Shown in pieces: positions 15,901 to 24,771 of a DNA stretch of 64,000 nt. This DNA is from Variovorax sp. OV329 (GTDB lineage Bacteria > Pseudomonadota > Gammaproteobacteria > Burkholderiales > Burkholderiaceae_C): assembly GCF_900114785.1 (NCBI RefSeq), contig NZ_FOUG01000021.1, positions 40,995 through 104,994 of the forward strand, written 5' to 3'. Both the position numbers and the translations under genes were made by a program. The notes beneath the pieces were generated by a model. The model had not been told where the DNA came from, made no database searches, and saw only the letters and a program-made list of their open reading frames with translations. How positions within the stretch are numbered: the first letter of the stretch is position 1; the number at the start of each line of letters is the position of its first letter.

Positions 15901-17351
15901 ACGCGGCCACCGATCTCCTGCGCCAGAGCGCCGCCACCATGGCCGGCGCGGTGCGCGCGGGCAACGTGAGCGCCGGCGCGCTGGCGCAGGCCTCGTTCGC
16001 CCGAATCGAGGCCACCGACGACCGCGTCAACGCCTTCACCGCGCGCACGCAGCAGCGCGCCTTGCAACGTGCAGCGGCGCTGGACGCACAACTGGCGGCC
16101 GGGGGCGAAGCGGCCCAGGCCCTGCGCGCGCTGCCGCTGCTGGGCGTGCCTTTCGCGGTGAAGAACCTGTTCGACATCGAGGGACTGCCCACGCTGGCCG
16201 GCTCCAAGATCGAGCAGGACAGTCCGCCGGCCCGGCTCGACGCCGTGCTGGTGCAGCGCCTGGAAGCCGCGGGCGCGGTGCTGGTGGGCGCGCTCAACAT
16301 GGACGAGTACGCCTACGGCTTCACCACCGAGAACAGCCACGTGGGGCCGGCGCGCAATCCGCACGACCTCACGCGCATCGCCGGCGGCTCGTCCGGCGGT
16401 TCCGGTGCGGCGGTGGCGGCCGGGCAGGTGCCGCTCACGCTGGGCTCGGACACCAATGGCTCCATCCGCGTGCCCGCCTCGCTGTGCGGCGTGTTCGGCC
16501 TCAAGCCCACCTTCGGGCGGCTGCCGCGCACGGGCAGCTATCCCTTCGTGTCCAGCCTGGACCACCTCGGGCCCTTCGCGCGTTCGGCGCGCGACCTGGC
16601 ACTCGCCTACGACGCCATGCAAGGCCCGGAGACGGGCCCCGTGCGCGACCCCGGCTGCCTGCAGCGAGCGGTCGAGCCGGTGGCGCCGCTGCTGGCGAAG
16701 AACACGAGCGGATTGCGCATCGGCGTGCTGGGCGGCTACTTCCGCGCCCGTGCCACGCCCCAGGCCCTGGCCGCGGTGGACCGTGTCGCGGCGGCGCTGG
16801 GTGCCGCCGAGACGGTGGAACTGCCGATGGTGCAGGCCGGCCGCGCGGCCGCCTTCCTCATCACCAATTCCGAAGGCGCGGCCCTGCACCTGCAGGACCT
16901 GCGCACCCGGCCGCAGGATTTCGAGCCGCTGTCGCGCGACCGCTTCCTGGCCGGCACGCTGATTCCGGCCGCGTGGACGGTACGGGCCCAGCGGGTGCGA
17001 CGCCTTTATGCCGAGAGCGTGGCCCGCGTCTTCGAGCGCTACGACGTGCTGCTGGCACCGGCCACGCCCTGTGCCGCCACGCCCATCGGCGCCGAGCATT
17101 TCGAGATCGGCGGGCAGCGCCTGCCGGTGCGACCCAACATGGGCGTGCTGACGCAGCCCATCTCCTGCATCGGCCTGCCTGTGTGCGCGGTGCCCGTGTG
17201 GGGCAGCGAGGAACGCCGGTCGCCGTTGCCCATCGGCGTGCAGGTCATCGCCGCGCCCTGGCGCGAGGACCTGGTGCTGCGCGTGGCCGCCGCGCTGGAA
17301 GCGGCCGGCGTGGCCCATGCGCCCGTGGCCGAACCTGGAGCCCGCGCATGA
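15897..17351 (+). CDS. atzE: AtzE-family amidohydrolase (1-carboxybiuret hydrolase-like)
   Basis: A 484-residue amidase-signature enzyme. The triad is visible as Lys89 (FAVKNLFD), cis-Ser165 (GGSSGGSG) and nucleophile Ser189 (SDTNGSIRVPASLCG), with the usual 24-residue serine spacing. With AtzG it would remove an amide group from 1-carboxybiuret to give 1,3-dicarboxyurea and ammonia; oxamate or related ureides are alternatives, because HpxY of purine pathways is similar. A GGAGG box supplied by the upstream repeat lies eight bases before the ATG. It overlaps atzH by 4 bp. Confidence 0.87.
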   Translation: MNAATDLLRQSAATMAGAVRAGNVSAGALAQASFARIEATDDRVNAFTARTQQRALQRAAALDAQLAAGGEAAQALRALPLLGVPFAVKNLFDIEGLPTLAGSKIEQDSPPARLDAVLVQRLEAAGAVLVGALNMDEYAYGFTTENSHVGPARNPHDLTRIAGGSSGGSGAAVAAGQVPLTLGSDTNGSIRVPASLCGVFGLKPTFGRLPRTGSYPFVSSLDHLGPFARSARDLALAYDAMQGPETGPVRDPGCLQRAVEPVAPLLAKNTSGLRIGVLGGYFRARATPQALAAVDRVAAALGAAETVELPMVQAGRAAAFLITNSEGAALHLQDLRTRPQDFEPLSRDRFLAGTLIPAAWTVRAQRVRRLYAESVARVFERYDVLLAPATPCAATPIGAEHFEIGGQRLPVRPNMGVLTQPISCIGLPVCAVPVWGSEERRSPLPIGVQVIAAPWREDLVLRVAAALEAAGVAHAPVAEPGARA

Positions 17352-17737
17352 TCGACGAGAAGACCGACATCGACATCCCCGAAGTGCTGGCCGAGGTGAC
17401 GGCCGCCTTCGCGCGCTACGAGGACGCGCTGGTCAACAACAAGGTCGAGGTGCTCGACGAGCTGTTCTGGGCCAACCCCCGCACGCTGCGCTACGGCGCC
17501 AGCGAGAACCTCTACGGCTACGAAGCCATCCAGGCCTTTCGCGCCTCACGACCCCCGCAGGGGCTGGCGCGCGAGGTGCTGCGCACCGCCATCACCACCT
17601 ACGGCCGCGACTTCGCCCACACCGCCATCGAGTTCCGCCGCACGGGCGGCACGCGCGACGGCCGCCAGACCCAGACCTGGGCGCGCACTGCGCAAGGTTG
17701 GCGCGTGGTGGCGGCGCACGTGAGCCTGATCGGCTGA
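17348..17737 (+). CDS. atzH: AtzH/HpxZ-like DUF3225 protein
   Basis: A 129-residue protein with the NTF2-like fold of the DUF3225 family. AtzH of Pseudomonas sp. ADP decarboxylates 1,3-dicarboxyurea to allophanate, linking AtzE/AtzG to AtzF; HpxZ is the counterpart in purine clusters. Conserved-looking segments are RYEDALVNN near the N-terminus, FWANPRTLRYG, and HTAIEFRR. It is translationally coupled to atzE. Its presence next to AtzG and AtzE completes the carboxybiuret-to-allophanate part of the pathway. Confidence 0.85.
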   Translation: MIDEKTDIDIPEVLAEVTAAFARYEDALVNNKVEVLDELFWANPRTLRYGASENLYGYEAIQAFRASRPPQGLAREVLRTAITTYGRDFAHTAIEFRRTGGTRDGRQTQTWARTAQGWRVVAAHVSLIG

Positions 17738-17799
17738 AACCGCACCGCCTTGATGCGCAGAGCCTGCCGACAAGGCCCTTTTTCTGCGGCACGCTTTAT

Positions 17800-17822
17800 G
17801 CATCCTGTCTTGTATCCAAGAT
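17800..17822 (-). promoter_or_regulatory. GntR/FCD-type operator candidate upstream of the BMP transporter
   Basis: Read on the minus strand this 23-bp site matches the site at 11099-11121 at 21 positions, including ACAAGACAGGATGC; the palindromic core here is CTTGGATACAAG. It lies about 37 bp upstream of the BMP-protein start codon in a 121-bp gap, where a promoter for the second half of the cluster is expected. The two sites are in opposite orientation. Confidence 0.6.
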
Positions 17823-17858
17823 CAGAACTCGTCAGCCAACCCTAGTTCGGAGAGCACC

Positions 17859-18974
17859 ATGCAGATCAAAGTCAATCGCCGCGACTCCATCAAGTCCATC
17901 GCCGCACTCGGCGCAGCTGGCACCCTGGGCGGATGGAGCGCCCTGGCGCAGGCGCAGGCCAAGCCCCTCACCGTGGGCGTGATCTACGTCGGCCCGCGCG
18001 ACGACTACGGCTACAACCAGGCGCAGGCCATGGCGGCGGCCGAGCTGAAGAAGCTTCCGGGCGTCAAGCTGGTCGAGGAAGAGAACGTGCCCGAGACCGC
18101 GGCCGTCCAGAAGACCATGACCGGCATGATCTCGCAGGACGGCGCCAAGCTGCTCTTCCCCACTTCCTTCGGCTACTTCGACCCGCACATCCTCGCGCTG
18201 GCGCCCAAGAACCCCGACGTGCGATTCGCCCACTGCGGCGGCCTGTGGTCCGAGGGCAAGCCCAAGAACGTCGGCAGCTTCTTCGGCTACATCGACGAGT
18301 GCCAGTACCTCAACGGCGTCATCGCCGGGCACATGAGCAAGAGCAAGAAGATCGGCTTCATCGCGGCCAAGCCGATTCCGCAGGTGCTGCGCAACATCAA
18401 CGCCTTCACCATGGGTGCGCGCTCGGTGGACCCGTCCATCACCACCGCGGTGATCTTCACCGGCGACTGGTCCATGCCCGTGAAGGAAGCCGAGGCCACC
18501 AACAGCCTGGCCGACCAGGGCGTGGACGTGTTCACCATGCACGTGGACGGCCCCAAGGTCATCGTCGAGACGGCGGCCAAGCGCGGCAAGATGGTCTGCG
18601 GCTACCACGCCAGCCAGGCCAAGCTCGCGCCCAATGCCTACCTCACCGGCGCCGAGTGGAACTGGATCACCGCCTACAAGACCATTCTGGATGCGGCGCA
18701 GACGGGCAAGCCCCATCCCAACTTCCTGCGCGGCGGCCTGAAGGAAGGCTACGTGAAGATGTCCGCCTACGGCCCGATGGTGCCCGAGGCCGCACGCAAG
18801 AACGCCGACGACATCAAGGCCAAGATGGTCGCGGGCAGCTTCGACATCTTCAAGGGCGGCCTCAAGGACAACAAGGGTGCGGTCGTGGTGCCGGCGGGCA
18901 AGTCCTTCAAGCAGACCGACGTCGAGCTCGAGAAGATGAACTACCTGGTCGAAGGCGTCGTCGGGACCCTCTGA
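17859..18974 (+). CDS. BMP-family ABC transporter substrate-binding protein
   Basis: A 371-residue periplasmic protein of the basic-membrane-protein (PnrA-like) family, whose members bind purine nucleosides and related heterocycles. A twin-arginine-like signal (NRRDSIKSIAALG) ends near AQAQA. The mature part opens LTVGVIYVGPRDDYGYN, typical of the family. AtzT of Pseudomonas sp. ADP, which binds guanine- and hydroxyatrazine-like ligands, is also of this type, so a purine-, triazine- or ureide-like ligand is plausible. GGAGAG precedes the ATG. Permeases follow 25 bp downstream. Confidence 0.88.
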   Translation: MQIKVNRRDSIKSIAALGAAGTLGGWSALAQAQAKPLTVGVIYVGPRDDYGYNQAQAMAAAELKKLPGVKLVEEENVPETAAVQKTMTGMISQDGAKLLFPTSFGYFDPHILALAPKNPDVRFAHCGGLWSEGKPKNVGSFFGYIDECQYLNGVIAGHMSKSKKIGFIAAKPIPQVLRNINAFTMGARSVDPSITTAVIFTGDWSMPVKEAEATNSLADQGVDVFTMHVDGPKVIVETAAKRGKMVCGYHASQAKLAPNAYLTGAEWNWITAYKTILDAAQTGKPHPNFLRGGLKEGYVKMSAYGPMVPEAARKNADDIKAKMVAGSFDIFKGGLKDNKGAVVVPAGKSFKQTDVELEKMNYLVEGVVGTL

Positions 18975-18999
18975 GGCACGGCGCTTCACAAGGTGTGAC

Positions 19000-20073
19000 A
19001 TGCGTGATTCGCTGCGCGAATTCACCCTGCCGGTGGCCGCCATCGCGGCGGCGCTGCTGCTGTTCGGGCTGCTGGTGTCCTTCACTGGCGTCAGCCCGCT
19101 CGAAGTCTGGTTCATCCTCTTCAAGGGCGCGTTCGGCGACTGGTTCTCCTGGCAGAACACGCTGCAGCGCGCCGCGCCGCTGATGCTCACCGCCTTGTGC
19201 GTGGCCATTCCGGCGCGCGCGGGGCTGGTGGTGATCGGCGGCGAGGGGGCACTGGTGCTGGGCGGCCTGGCCTGCGCTGCGGTGGCGCACGCGCTGCCGC
19301 TGCCCTTCAACTTCGTGGGCACCGCCATCGCCTGCCTGGCGGGGGCGGTCGCCGGCGCGGCGTGGATCGCGCTGGCCGGCTGGCTGCGCCAGTACCGCGG
19401 CATCAACGAGACCATCAGCAGCCTGCTGCTGGCCTACATCGCCATCGGCATCTTCAAGCACCTGGTCGAAGGCGTGCTGCGCGACCCGGCCAGCCTCAAC
19501 AAGCCCTCGACCTACTCGCTGGACGCGGGCCTGCTCATCGGCGGCATCGCGGGCTCGGACGTGCACTGGGGGCTGGTGATCGGCATCGTGGCCTGCATCG
19601 CGCTGGGCTTCTGGCTGCGCGCCACGGCCTCGGGCTTCTCGGTGCGGGTGGTGGGCGGCAACCCGCGCACCGCGCAACTGGTGGGCCTGCCAGCCAGCAA
19701 GCTCATCATCGGTGCCTGTGCCGTCGGCGGCGCCTGCGCCGGCATCGCCGGCGCGGTGGAGGTGGCGGCGGTGCACACCAATGCCAATGCCTCGCTGATC
19801 GCGGGCTACGGCTACGCGGGCATCCTGGTGGCCTTCATCGCGCGGCACAACCCGCTGGCCATCATCCCGGTGGCCATCCTCTTCGGCGGCTTCGGCGCGG
19901 CGGGCAGCATGCTGCAGCGGCGGCTGGGGCTGCCCGATGCGTCGGTGATGGTGCTGCAGGGCATCGCCTTCGTGCTCATCCTGGCGAGCGAAGGCCTGCG
20001 CGCGGTGGATTGGAAGCGCGTGGGCGCGCAGCGGCTGCAGCGCCTGCGCCTGTTGCAGAAGGCGCCCACATGA
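19000..20073 (+). CDS. ABC transporter permease, BMP/nucleoside type (first subunit)
   Basis: A 357-residue permease of the branched-chain/nucleoside (BPD_transp_2) family with about ten hydrophobic segments. Typical stretches are GLVVIGGEGALVLGG, NETISSLLLAYIA and VRVVGGNPRTAQLVG. It pairs with the next permease, whose ATG overlaps its stop codon by 4 bp, to form the heterodimeric channel of the BMP importer. Confidence 0.9.
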   Translation: MRDSLREFTLPVAAIAAALLLFGLLVSFTGVSPLEVWFILFKGAFGDWFSWQNTLQRAAPLMLTALCVAIPARAGLVVIGGEGALVLGGLACAAVAHALPLPFNFVGTAIACLAGAVAGAAWIALAGWLRQYRGINETISSLLLAYIAIGIFKHLVEGVLRDPASLNKPSTYSLDAGLLIGGIAGSDVHWGLVIGIVACIALGFWLRATASGFSVRVVGGNPRTAQLVGLPASKLIIGACAVGGACAGIAGAVEVAAVHTNANASLIAGYGYAGILVAFIARHNPLAIIPVAILFGGFGAAGSMLQRRLGLPDASVMVLQGIAFVLILASEGLRAVDWKRVGAQRLQRLRLLQKAPT

Positions 20074-20990
20074 CGGCCGACCAGTGGATCGCCCTGGTCG
20101 CCGGCATCGTCGGCGGTGCCCTGCGCGTGGGCGCGCCCTTCCTGTTCGTGAGCCTGGGCGAATGCCTCACCGAGAAGTCGGGGCGCATCAACCTGGGCCT
20201 GGAAGGCGTGCTGGTGCTCTCGGCCATGGCCTCCTTCGGCGGCGCCTACCTCACCGGCTCGGCCTGGCTGGGCGTGCTGATCGGCGCCGGCGCGGGTGCC
20301 TTGCTGGCGCTGCTGCACGGGCTGCTGTGCTCCATCGAGCGGGTCAACGACGTGGCCACCGGCATCGCACTGATGCTGCTGGGCACCGGCCTGGCCTTCT
20401 ACCTGGGCAAGCCGCTGATCCAGCCGCAGGCGCCGCAGATCCCCGCCATTCCACTGGGCGACTGGAGCAGCAACGCCGCCGTGCGCGCCGCGCTGCAGGT
20501 CAACGCCCTGGTGCCCATCGGCATCGCGCTGGCCGTGCTGATGTGGTGGGCCTTCGCGCGCACGCGCTTCGGGCTGCTGGTGCGGCTGGCGGGCGATTCG
20601 GCTTCTGCCGCGCGGGCGCTGGGCTACTCGGTCTCGGGCATCCGCATCGCGGCCACCACCGCGGGCGGCTTCATCGCGGGGCTGGGCGGCGCGTCGCTCA
20701 CGCTCTTCTACCCCGGCAGCTGGAACGAAGGCATCAGCAGCGGCCAGGGCCTGATCGCGGTGGCGCTGGTGATCTTCGCGCGCTGGAGTCCGCTGCGCTG
20801 CGTGGGCGCGGCACTGCTCTTCGGCGGCGCCGGTGCCATCGGGCCGGCGCTGCAGTCCGTGGGCGTCGGCTGGGGCTACCACCTGTTCAACACCGTGCCC
20901 TATGTGCTGACCCTGGTGATCCTGTACCTGAGCTGCCAGCCCGGCAAGGTCGCCGCGGGCAGCCCGGGCGAACTCTCTTCCGTCCGCTGA
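20070..20990 (+). CDS. ABC transporter permease, BMP/nucleoside type (second subunit)
   Basis: A 306-residue permease of the same family as its upstream neighbour, recognised by LTEKSGRINLGLEGVLVL, GIALMLLGTGLAFYLG and FGLLVRLAGDSASAARALG. The two permeases overlap by 4 bp, as usual for importers of this class. The biuret-hydrolase-like gene follows 14 bp later and separates the permeases from their ATPase, which ties the enzyme's substrate to this transporter. Confidence 0.9.
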   Translation: MTADQWIALVAGIVGGALRVGAPFLFVSLGECLTEKSGRINLGLEGVLVLSAMASFGGAYLTGSAWLGVLIGAGAGALLALLHGLLCSIERVNDVATGIALMLLGTGLAFYLGKPLIQPQAPQIPAIPLGDWSSNAAVRAALQVNALVPIGIALAVLMWWAFARTRFGLLVRLAGDSASAARALGYSVSGIRIAATTAGGFIAGLGGASLTLFYPGSWNEGISSGQGLIAVALVIFARWSPLRCVGAALLFGGAGAIGPALQSVGVGWGYHLFNTVPYVLTLVILYLSCQPGKVAAGSPGELSSVR

Positions 20991-21004
20991 GCGAGAAGCC
21001 AAGC

Positions 21005-21709
21005 ATGAAGACCGAACGCTACGTCGACGCCAACCCCTACCCCTGGCCCTACAACGGGGCGCTGCGGCCGGACAACACCGCCCTGGTCGTCATCGACATG
21101 CAGACCGACTTCTGCGGCAAGGGTGGCTACGTGGATGTGATGGGCTACGACCTGTCGCTGACGCAGGCGCCCATCGAGCCGATCCGCAAGCTGTTGGCGG
21201 TGATGCGTGCCCAGGGCTTCCACATCATCCACACCCGGGAAGGCCATCGGCCCGACCTGGCGGACCTGCCGGCCAACAAGCGATGGCGCTCGCGGCAGAT
21301 CGGCGCCGACGGCGTGGGCATCGGCGACGACGGGCCCTGCGGGCGCATCCTGGTGCGCGGCGAGCCCGGATGGGAAATCATCCCGGCGCTGGCGCCGCTG
21401 CCGGGCGAAGTGGTCATCGACAAGCCGGGCAAGGGCTCCTTCTACGCCACCGACCTGGAACTGGTGCTGCACACCCGCGGCATCCAGAACATCGTGCTCA
21501 CCGGCATCACCACCGACGTGTGCGTGCACACCACGATGCGCGATGCCAACGACCGCGGCTTCGAATGCCTGCTGCTGTCGGACTGCACCGCGGCCACCGA
21601 CCCTGCCAACCACCTGGCGGCGCTGAAGATGATCACCATGCAGGGCGGCGTGTTCGGTGCGCATGCGATCTCGCACGCGCTCATCGCCACGCTGGAGGCC
21701 GCCGCATGA
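21005..21709 (+). CDS. biuH: Isochorismatase-like cysteine hydrolase, probable biuret amidohydrolase
   Basis: A 234-residue cysteine hydrolase. The triad is Asp31 (VVIDMQTDF), Lys140 (VIDKPGKGSFY) and Cys173 (GITTDVCVHTTM); spacing and sequence fit BiuH of Rhizobium leguminosarum (Asp36, Lys142, Cys175), including the YDLSLTQAPI and EGHRPDLADLPANK segments. BiuH converts biuret to allophanate and ammonia, which AtzF then finishes. The gene is embedded between the BMP permeases and their ATPase (4-bp overlap with the latter). A ureidoacrylate or other N-carbamoyl amide substrate remains possible. Confidence 0.82.
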   Translation: MKTERYVDANPYPWPYNGALRPDNTALVVIDMQTDFCGKGGYVDVMGYDLSLTQAPIEPIRKLLAVMRAQGFHIIHTREGHRPDLADLPANKRWRSRQIGADGVGIGDDGPCGRILVRGEPGWEIIPALAPLPGEVVIDKPGKGSFYATDLELVLHTRGIQNIVLTGITTDVCVHTTMRDANDRGFECLLLSDCTAATDPANHLAALKMITMQGGVFGAHAISHALIATLEAAA

Positions 21710-23325
21710 TCGCCCCGCTGGACCCGCATCCGCGCGAGAGCGGCGCACTGGCGCTGGACACCTACGAACTGACCAAGCGCTTCGGCAGCTTCACCGCGCT
21801 GGACCACGTGACCATGCGCGTGGAGCCTGGCAGCGTGCATGCCCTGCTGGGCGAGAACGGCGCGGGCAAGAGCACGCTGGTGAAGTGCGTGGCCGGCTTC
21901 CAGGTGGCGGAGGAGGGCAGCATCCTCGTCGACGGGCGCGAGCAGGCCATCGCCAACCCCATCGTGGCGCGTGCCCTGGGCATCGGCATGGTCTACCAGC
22001 ACTTCACGCTGGCGCCGGGCATGACGGTGGCCGAGAACCTGCTGCTGGCCGGCGGCCAGACGCCGGCCGTGATCGACTGGAAGGCCAAGCGCGCCGAGCT
22101 CAAGGACTTCCTGGCCACCACGCCCTTCAGCCTGGACCTGGATGCACGGCCGGCCGAGCTGGCGGCCGGCGAGAAGCAGAAGCTGGAACTGCTCAAGCAG
22201 CTCTACCTGAAGCCGCGCCTTTTGATCCTGGACGAGCCCACCTCGGTGCTCACGCCCCAGGAAGCCGACGAGGTGCTGGGCCACGTGCGCGACTTCGCCC
22301 GCAGCGGCCTGTGCAGCGTGCTCATCATCACCCACAAGTTCCGCGAAGTGATGCAGTACGCCGACGGCGTCACCGTGCTGAGGCGGGGCAAGGCGGTGCA
22401 CCACTGCAGCGTGGCGAGCACGCAGCCGGCGCAGCTGGCGGCGGCCATGATGGGCGAGGCGGCCAGCTCGCCGCAGGTGGCGGCGGAGGCCTCCTCGTCG
22501 CGCATCCCGCGGGTGCCTGTTCCGTCTGCCGCGCCAGTCGCCTTGAAGGTGGAAGGCCTGCGTGCCCTGGGCGACCGCGGCACGCTGGCCGTGCACGACC
22601 TGAACCTGCAGGTGCGCGCCGGCGAGATCCTGGGCGTGGCCGGTGTTTCCGGCAACGGGCAGCGCGAACTGGTCGAGGCGCTGGTGGGCCAGCGCATGCG
22701 CCTGGGTGGCCGCGTGCAGGTCAACGGCCAGCCCTACCTTGCACGACGCGAAGAGAACCGCCGATTGAAAGTGCGCAGCCTGCCCGAGGAGCCGCTGCGC
22801 AACGCCTGCGTCGGCGATCTCAGCGTGGCCGAGAACATGGCACTGCGCGACTTCGACGTGGCGCCGCTGTCGGCGGGCGGCGTACTGCGCTTTCCGGCCT
22901 GGCGCAGCCGTGCACGCGACTGGATCAAGGAATACGGCGTCAAGACCCAGGGCGAGGACGCGCCGATCCGCAGCCTCTCGGGTGGCAACGTGCAGCGCGC
23001 GGTGCTGGCGCGCGAGCTGGCCGGCGAGATCGCGGTGCTGATCGCGGCCAACCCGGTGTTCGGCCTGGACTTCGCGGCGGTGGCGGAGATCCATTCGCGC
23101 CTTCTTGACGTGCGCGCCCGCGGCGGCGCGGTGCTGCTCATCAGCGAGGACCTGGACGAGTTGCTGGAGCTGGCCGACTGCATCGTGGTGATGAGCGAAG
23201 GCCGCATCGTCTTCGAGACGCCGGCCGCCGGCGCGCAGCGCCACGTGCTGGGCGCGCACATGGGCGGCGGCGACCATGCCGCCCACGCGAGTCCGGCGTC
23301 GGCCCCCATTCCCATGGCCGCATGA
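21706..23325 (+). CDS. ABC transporter ATP-binding protein, two-domain BMP/sugar type
   Basis: A 539-residue duplicated ATPase. The N-terminal half has Walker A GENGAGKST and Walker B LLILDEPTSVLTPQE; its signature region reads ELAAGEKQKLELLK. The C-terminal half has a degenerate P-loop (GVSGNGQRE) and the signature LSGGNVQRAVLARELA. In its Walker B region the usual DEPT is AANPVFGLDF, as is common for this class where only one site hydrolyses ATP well. It energises the BMP importer. It overlaps biuH by 4 bp and is followed 7 bp later by the second cysteine hydrolase. Confidence 0.9.
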   Translation: MIAPLDPHPRESGALALDTYELTKRFGSFTALDHVTMRVEPGSVHALLGENGAGKSTLVKCVAGFQVAEEGSILVDGREQAIANPIVARALGIGMVYQHFTLAPGMTVAENLLLAGGQTPAVIDWKAKRAELKDFLATTPFSLDLDARPAELAAGEKQKLELLKQLYLKPRLLILDEPTSVLTPQEADEVLGHVRDFARSGLCSVLIITHKFREVMQYADGVTVLRRGKAVHHCSVASTQPAQLAAAMMGEAASSPQVAAEASSSRIPRVPVPSAAPVALKVEGLRALGDRGTLAVHDLNLQVRAGEILGVAGVSGNGQRELVEALVGQRMRLGGRVQVNGQPYLARREENRRLKVRSLPEEPLRNACVGDLSVAENMALRDFDVAPLSAGGVLRFPAWRSRARDWIKEYGVKTQGEDAPIRSLSGGNVQRAVLARELAGEIAVLIAANPVFGLDFAAVAEIHSRLLDVRARGGAVLLISEDLDELLELADCIVVMSEGRIVFETPAAGAQRHVLGAHMGGGDHAAHASPASAPIPMAA

Positions 23326-23332
23326 GGTGCGC

Positions 23333-24013
23333 ATGACGACAAGGCAATTGCAAGTCGACGCCCAGCCCTTCGTCTTCGACTGCGAGGTGCAGCGCACCGC
23401 GCTGGTCATCATCGACATGCAGCGCGACTTCATCGAGCCCGGCGGCTTCGGCGAGAGCCTGGGCAACGACGTGGCGCTGCTGGCTGCCATCGTGCCGGCC
23501 TGCCAGGCGGTACTGGCCGCTTGGCGCGAGGCCGGCGGCATGGTGGTGCACACCCGCGAGTCGCATCGCCCCGACCTGGCCGACTGCCCGCCGGCCAAGC
23601 GCAACCGGGGCAACCCGCGGCTGCGCATCGGCGACCCCGGGCCCATGGGCCGCATCCTCGTGGCCGGCGAGCCGGGCAACCAGATCATCGACGCGCTCAA
23701 GCCCGCGGTGATGGAGACGGTGATCGACAAGCCCGGCAAGGGCGCCTTCTATGCCACGCCGCTGCAGGCGAAGCTGCAGGAGCGATCGATCCGCAAGCTG
23801 CTCTTCATGGGCGTGACCACCGAGGTCTGCGTGCAGACCAGCATGCGCGAGGCCAACGACCGCGGCTACGATAGCCTGCTGCTGGAAGACTGCACCGAAA
23901 GCTATTTCCCGCAGTTCAAGGCGGCCACGCTGGAGATGGTGCGGGCCCAGGGCGGCATCGTGGGCTGGACTACACCGAGCAGCAGCTTGCTGTCGGCCAT
24001 GGGCAAAGCCTAA
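23333..24013 (+). CDS. Isochorismatase-like cysteine hydrolase, paralogue of the biuret hydrolase
   Basis: A 226-residue cysteine hydrolase with triad Asp28 (VIIDMQRDF), Lys133 (VIDKPGKGAFY) and Cys166 (GVTTEVCVQTSM). It is clearly related to the hydrolase at 21005 (both have RPDLAD and VIDKPGKG) but differs in the substrate loop (GFGESLGND against GYVDVMGYD). It probably cleaves another N-carbamoyl amide or ureide of the same pathway. It is similar in outline to RutB-type ureidoacrylate hydrolases, but no other rut genes are present. It belongs to the BMP operon. Confidence 0.82.
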   Translation: MTTRQLQVDAQPFVFDCEVQRTALVIIDMQRDFIEPGGFGESLGNDVALLAAIVPACQAVLAAWREAGGMVVHTRESHRPDLADCPPAKRNRGNPRLRIGDPGPMGRILVAGEPGNQIIDALKPAVMETVIDKPGKGAFYATPLQAKLQERSIRKLLFMGVTTEVCVQTSMREANDRGYDSLLLEDCTESYFPQFKAATLEMVRAQGGIVGWTTPSSSLLSAMGKA

Positions 24014-24022
24014 GATTTGCCC

Positions 24023-24757
24023 GTGTCCGTCGTCCGACCCCCTTCCTCCAAGCGTTCCGCCACGCCACCAGCCGAAGCCGCCGTGTTCCGCACGCGCGCA
24101 GACGAGGTCTACGCGCAGCTCAAGCGCGACGTCGCCGAGTTCCGCCTGGTGCCCGGCGACCGATTCACCGAGAACGAGATCAGCGAGCGCCTGAACGTCT
24201 CGCGCACGCCGGTGCGCCAGGCCCTGTTCAGGCTGCAGCAGGAAGGCTTCGTCGAGGTGCTGTTCCGCAGCGGCTGGCGCGTGCTGCCCTTCGACTTCGA
24301 CCAGTTCGAGCAGCTCTACGACCTGCGCATGGTGCTGGAGACCACCGCCGTCCACCGCCTGTGCGAGGGCGACCATCGCGTCGACCGTGGCCTGCTGGAT
24401 GCGCTGGCCGCGATCTGGCTGGTGCCGGCGGCGCAGCGCAGCGCCGACACGGTGCAGGTCGCGCAATGGGACGAGGAGTTCCACTGCGCCCTCGTGGCCG
24501 CCGCCGGCAACCAGGAGATGGCGCGCATCCACCGCGACGTCACCGAGCGCATCCGCATCATCCGCCGCCTGGACTTCACTATGCAGCGGCGCGTGGACGC
24601 CACCTACGACGAGCACGCCAAGATCCTCAAGGCCATCCGCGCCAACCGCGGCGACCAGGCCGCCATGCTGCTGCGCGCCCACATCGAGACCAGCCAGGCC
24701 GAGGTGCGCAAGATCACGCTGCACCAGGTGCACATGGCGCGGCACGCGGCGGGCTGA
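24023..24757 (+). CDS. GntR-family regulator, FCD subfamily
   Basis: A 244-residue regulator. The N-terminal winged helix (about 25-90) includes TENEISERLNVSRTPVRQAL; the C-terminal all-helical FCD ligand domain has LRMVLETTAVHRL and His residues in EFHCAL and DEHAKIL that would bind a metal. It is likely the local regulator that senses a pathway intermediate and binds the paired sites at 11099-11121 and 17800-17822. The start is a GTG at 24023 or a TTG at 24017; neither has a strong Shine-Dalgarno. It follows the hydrolase stop by 9 bp. Confidence 0.88.
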   Translation: MSVVRPPSSKRSATPPAEAAVFRTRADEVYAQLKRDVAEFRLVPGDRFTENEISERLNVSRTPVRQALFRLQQEGFVEVLFRSGWRVLPFDFDQFEQLYDLRMVLETTAVHRLCEGDHRVDRGLLDALAAIWLVPAAQRSADTVQVAQWDEEFHCALVAAAGNQEMARIHRDVTERIRIIRRLDFTMQRRVDATYDEHAKILKAIRANRGDQAAMLLRAHIETSQAEVRKITLHQVHMARHAAG

Positions 24758-24771
24758 GGCATGCTTCGCGC

